A stretch of DNA of 6,185 nt from Pseudomonadota bacterium. GTDB taxonomy: Bacteria > Bdellovibrionota > Bacteriovoracia > Bacteriovoracales > Bacteriovoracaceae. The DNA is taken from NCBI GenBank assembly GCA_021299675.1, contig JAJTIF010000087.1:1-6185 (forward strand). The letters run 5' to 3'. Below are positions 5,145 to 6,185 of the stretch, piece after piece (position 1 is the first letter of the stretch; the number at the start of each line of letters is the position of its first letter). The notes under the pieces were generated by a model. The model ran no database searches. It saw only the letters and a list, made by a program, of their open reading frames with translations, and had not been told where the DNA came from. The position numbers and the translations under genes were made by a program.

Positions 5145-5450
5145 ATGGGAATCTCACGGGAGTTTAAAGAGTTGTGGGCGAATTTGAGTGAGGAAGACCT
5201 CGCCCGAATCGTGCGCATGGCGTGGGAAGACCGCACGAGTTTTGATGCCATCAAAGAACAGTTCGGTCTAACACCCAATCAGGTGGTGCGCTTTATGCGA
5301 ACTCAGCTCGATGAGAATGCCTACCGCCGCTGGCGCCGAAGGGCCAATCAGCAGGGTCATCTTAAACATGAAAAGAAGCGTCCCGAGGGAATCCTGCGCT
5401 TCAAGTGCAAAAGCCAAAGGCTGGATGGGTCGATCAAGGGATCGAAGTAG
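5145..5450 (+). CDS. DUF2805 / TIGR03643 family small protein
   Basis: A 101-residue basic, cytoplasmic protein. Residues about 15-65 match the family core: LSEEDLARIVRMAWEDRTSF, then AIKEQFGL, VVRFMR and a YRRWRRR segment, ending with the usual RFKCKSQRLDG tail (about 84-95). The core pattern looks like a helix-turn-helix-type small domain with an Arg-rich patch, so nucleic-acid binding is plausible but unproven; the family has no established role that I know of. Start is uncertain: ATG 5145 has no Shine-Dalgarno and lies three bases after a -10-like element. An in-frame TTG at 5172 has CGGGAG upstream and would begin closer to the family's usual N-terminus. It ends TAG directly abutting the TAG of the convergent dehydrogenase gene. 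Confidence 0.87.
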   Translation: MGISREFKELWANLSEEDLARIVRMAWEDRTSFDAIKEQFGLTPNQVVRFMRTQLDENAYRRWRRRANQQGHLKHEKKRPEGILRFKCKSQRLDGSIKGSK

Positions 5451-6176
5451 CTACCAAGCGATGGTACGCCCGTCCCAGTTGAGGAAGCTTCCGCTGCGAG
5501 AGAACTCGGTGCCAAAAATCACCTGACAAATATTTTCAGCTGCTTCCTGCGGTGAGTGGATTTTATGAGTCACACGGGTATTGAACTTTTCACTCAGGCG
5601 AGTTTGAGTTGTGCCAGGATGTATGGCGAGTACGAGTGATTTTTTATTCGTCCTGCCCCACTCAATACTGATGTTTTTCATCAAGGAATTCAGTGCTGCT
5701 TTTGAGGCGCGATAACCGTACCATCCCCCGAGCTCATTCTCTCCCATACTGGCCACCATTGCCGAGAGGCAAACAAAAGCATAACCTTCACTTGAAAGGT
5801 TATTACGAATCATTTTCGCAAGTACCGGGGTTAGGATGGCGTTCACTCGAAAATACTCAATTAGTTTTTCTTCACTAATGTCACGAAGACTTTTCTCAGG
5901 GCCACCGAGTTCATTTTCAAGATAACCAATAGTGTTGATCACAAGATCAAACTTCACCGCCGCATAAGCGGCCATCAGCTGTGAGAGACTTTGCTCGTTC
6001 ACAACCGGTGCCACGAGACAATGAACCCGCGCTCGCTCAATGGGGGAACGAGAGAGCGTGTACACTTGCAAGTCATTATTGCAAGTGAGCAGGTGTTCCA
6101 AGAGTGCACCACCGATGCCTCCACTGGCGCCAAGAAGTAAAACGTTTTTGATGTTTTTTAATTCGAGTTTTTCCAT
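5451..6176 (-). CDS. C-factor/CsgA-like short-chain dehydrogenase (SDR)
   Basis: A 241-residue classical-length SDR with a Rossmann fold. N-terminal cofactor loop Gly16-Ala-Ser-Gly-Gly-Ile-Gly22; an NTIG (81-84) in place of NNAG; Asn112; catalytic Tyr155-x3-Lys159 in GWYGYRASKAAL; and the HPGT-x-Q-T turn after it. The GGWYGYRASK block and the C-terminal NWDGRTIAW ending are typical of the C-factor-like SDR subgroup that includes Myxococcus CsgA. It probably oxidises or reduces a hydroxyl/carbonyl with NAD(P); substrate unknown. The catalytic serine is not certain: in the usual ISS motif the second Ser is Ala139 here, leaving Ser138 and Ser143 as candidates. ATG 6176 is nine bases from the window edge, with no clear Shine-Dalgarno in the visible bases (TTAAAGC). 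It is convergent with the DUF2805 gene with zero spacing. Confidence 0.92.
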   Translation of the reverse strand: MEKLELKNIKNVLLLGASGGIGGALLEHLLTCNNDLQVYTLSRSPIERARVHCLVAPVVNEQSLSQLMAAYAAVKFDLVINTIGYLENELGGPEKSLRDISEEKLIEYFRVNAILTPVLAKMIRNNLSSEGYAFVCLSAMVASMGENELGGWYGYRASKAALNSLMKNISIEWGRTNKKSLVLAIHPGTTQTRLSEKFNTRVTHKIHSPQEAAENICQVIFGTEFSRSGSFLNWDGRTIAW

Positions 6177-6185
6177 GCTTTAATA

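Noticed and set aside
5024..5278. Minus-strand 84-codon frame ending in an ATGA overlap with the exported protein gene
   Set aside because: The overlap looks operon-like, but over half of it is antisense to the DUF2805 gene, the peptide is low-complexity Ser/Leu/Arg/Lys, and the start lacks a Shine-Dalgarno.
1..6185. CRISPR, tRNA, transposase, toxin-antitoxin or defence system
   Set aside because: No repeat arrays, cloverleaf-like sequence, transposase frames or recognisable defence domains are present; the short TIGR02147 and small-ORF pairs do not resemble known toxin-antitoxin families well enough to call.

Overview
The window looks like a chromosomal segment of a predatory or free-living member of the Bdellovibrionota (Bdellovibrio-like). 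The main pointer is a TIGR02147-type regulator, a family known mostly from Bdellovibrio relatives and Fibrobacter, translationally coupled to a secreted protein. Other pointers are several secreted proteins of no recognised family, a ceramidase-type membrane hydrolase (some Bdellovibrio-group bacteria make sphingolipids) and moderate GC. This taxonomic call is inference from gene content; no rRNA or universal marker is present. I see no tRNA, rRNA, CRISPR array, IS element or phage gene, and there is no gene-free stretch longer than about 200 bases.

Left third (1-2089, all minus strand, read right to left). A small six-cysteine secreted protein (1405-1896) has strongly biased codons and a strong Shine-Dalgarno. 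It is preceded by a candidate promoter embedded in four TTTCACA/TGTGAAA boxes placed exactly symmetrically around base 2004. The gene ends in a strong intrinsic terminator (1366-1396) whose U-tract touches the Shine-Dalgarno of the next gene, the TIGR02147 regulator (501-1355, GTG start). The regulator's stop overlaps the start of a secreted protein (1-504) that runs off the left edge. The layout suggests one high-level product plus low-level readthrough into the regulator and its partner.

Middle (2090-3977). A minus-strand pair with a 4-base ATGA overlap encodes a seven-helix ceramidase-family (CREST) hydrolase with a complete Ser/His/Asp/His/His set, then a DUF2461 protein. Diverging from it are a possible 35-residue cysteine-containing ORF overlapping a 71-residue ORF with a SHOCT-like tail.

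Right third (3978-6185). An orphan 349-residue exported protein (minus) diverges from a DUF2805/TIGR03643 small protein (plus) across a 117-base region holding an 8+8 inverted repeat. The last gene (minus) is a C-factor/CsgA-like short-chain dehydrogenase. Both convergent gene pairs in the window abut with no intergenic base, through the same TAG|CTA junction.

The window holds no obvious defence or mobile system. The best candidates for something undescribed are the symmetric operator-promoter of the six-cysteine secreted protein with its leaky-terminator link to the regulator, and the ceramidase-DUF2461 pair.
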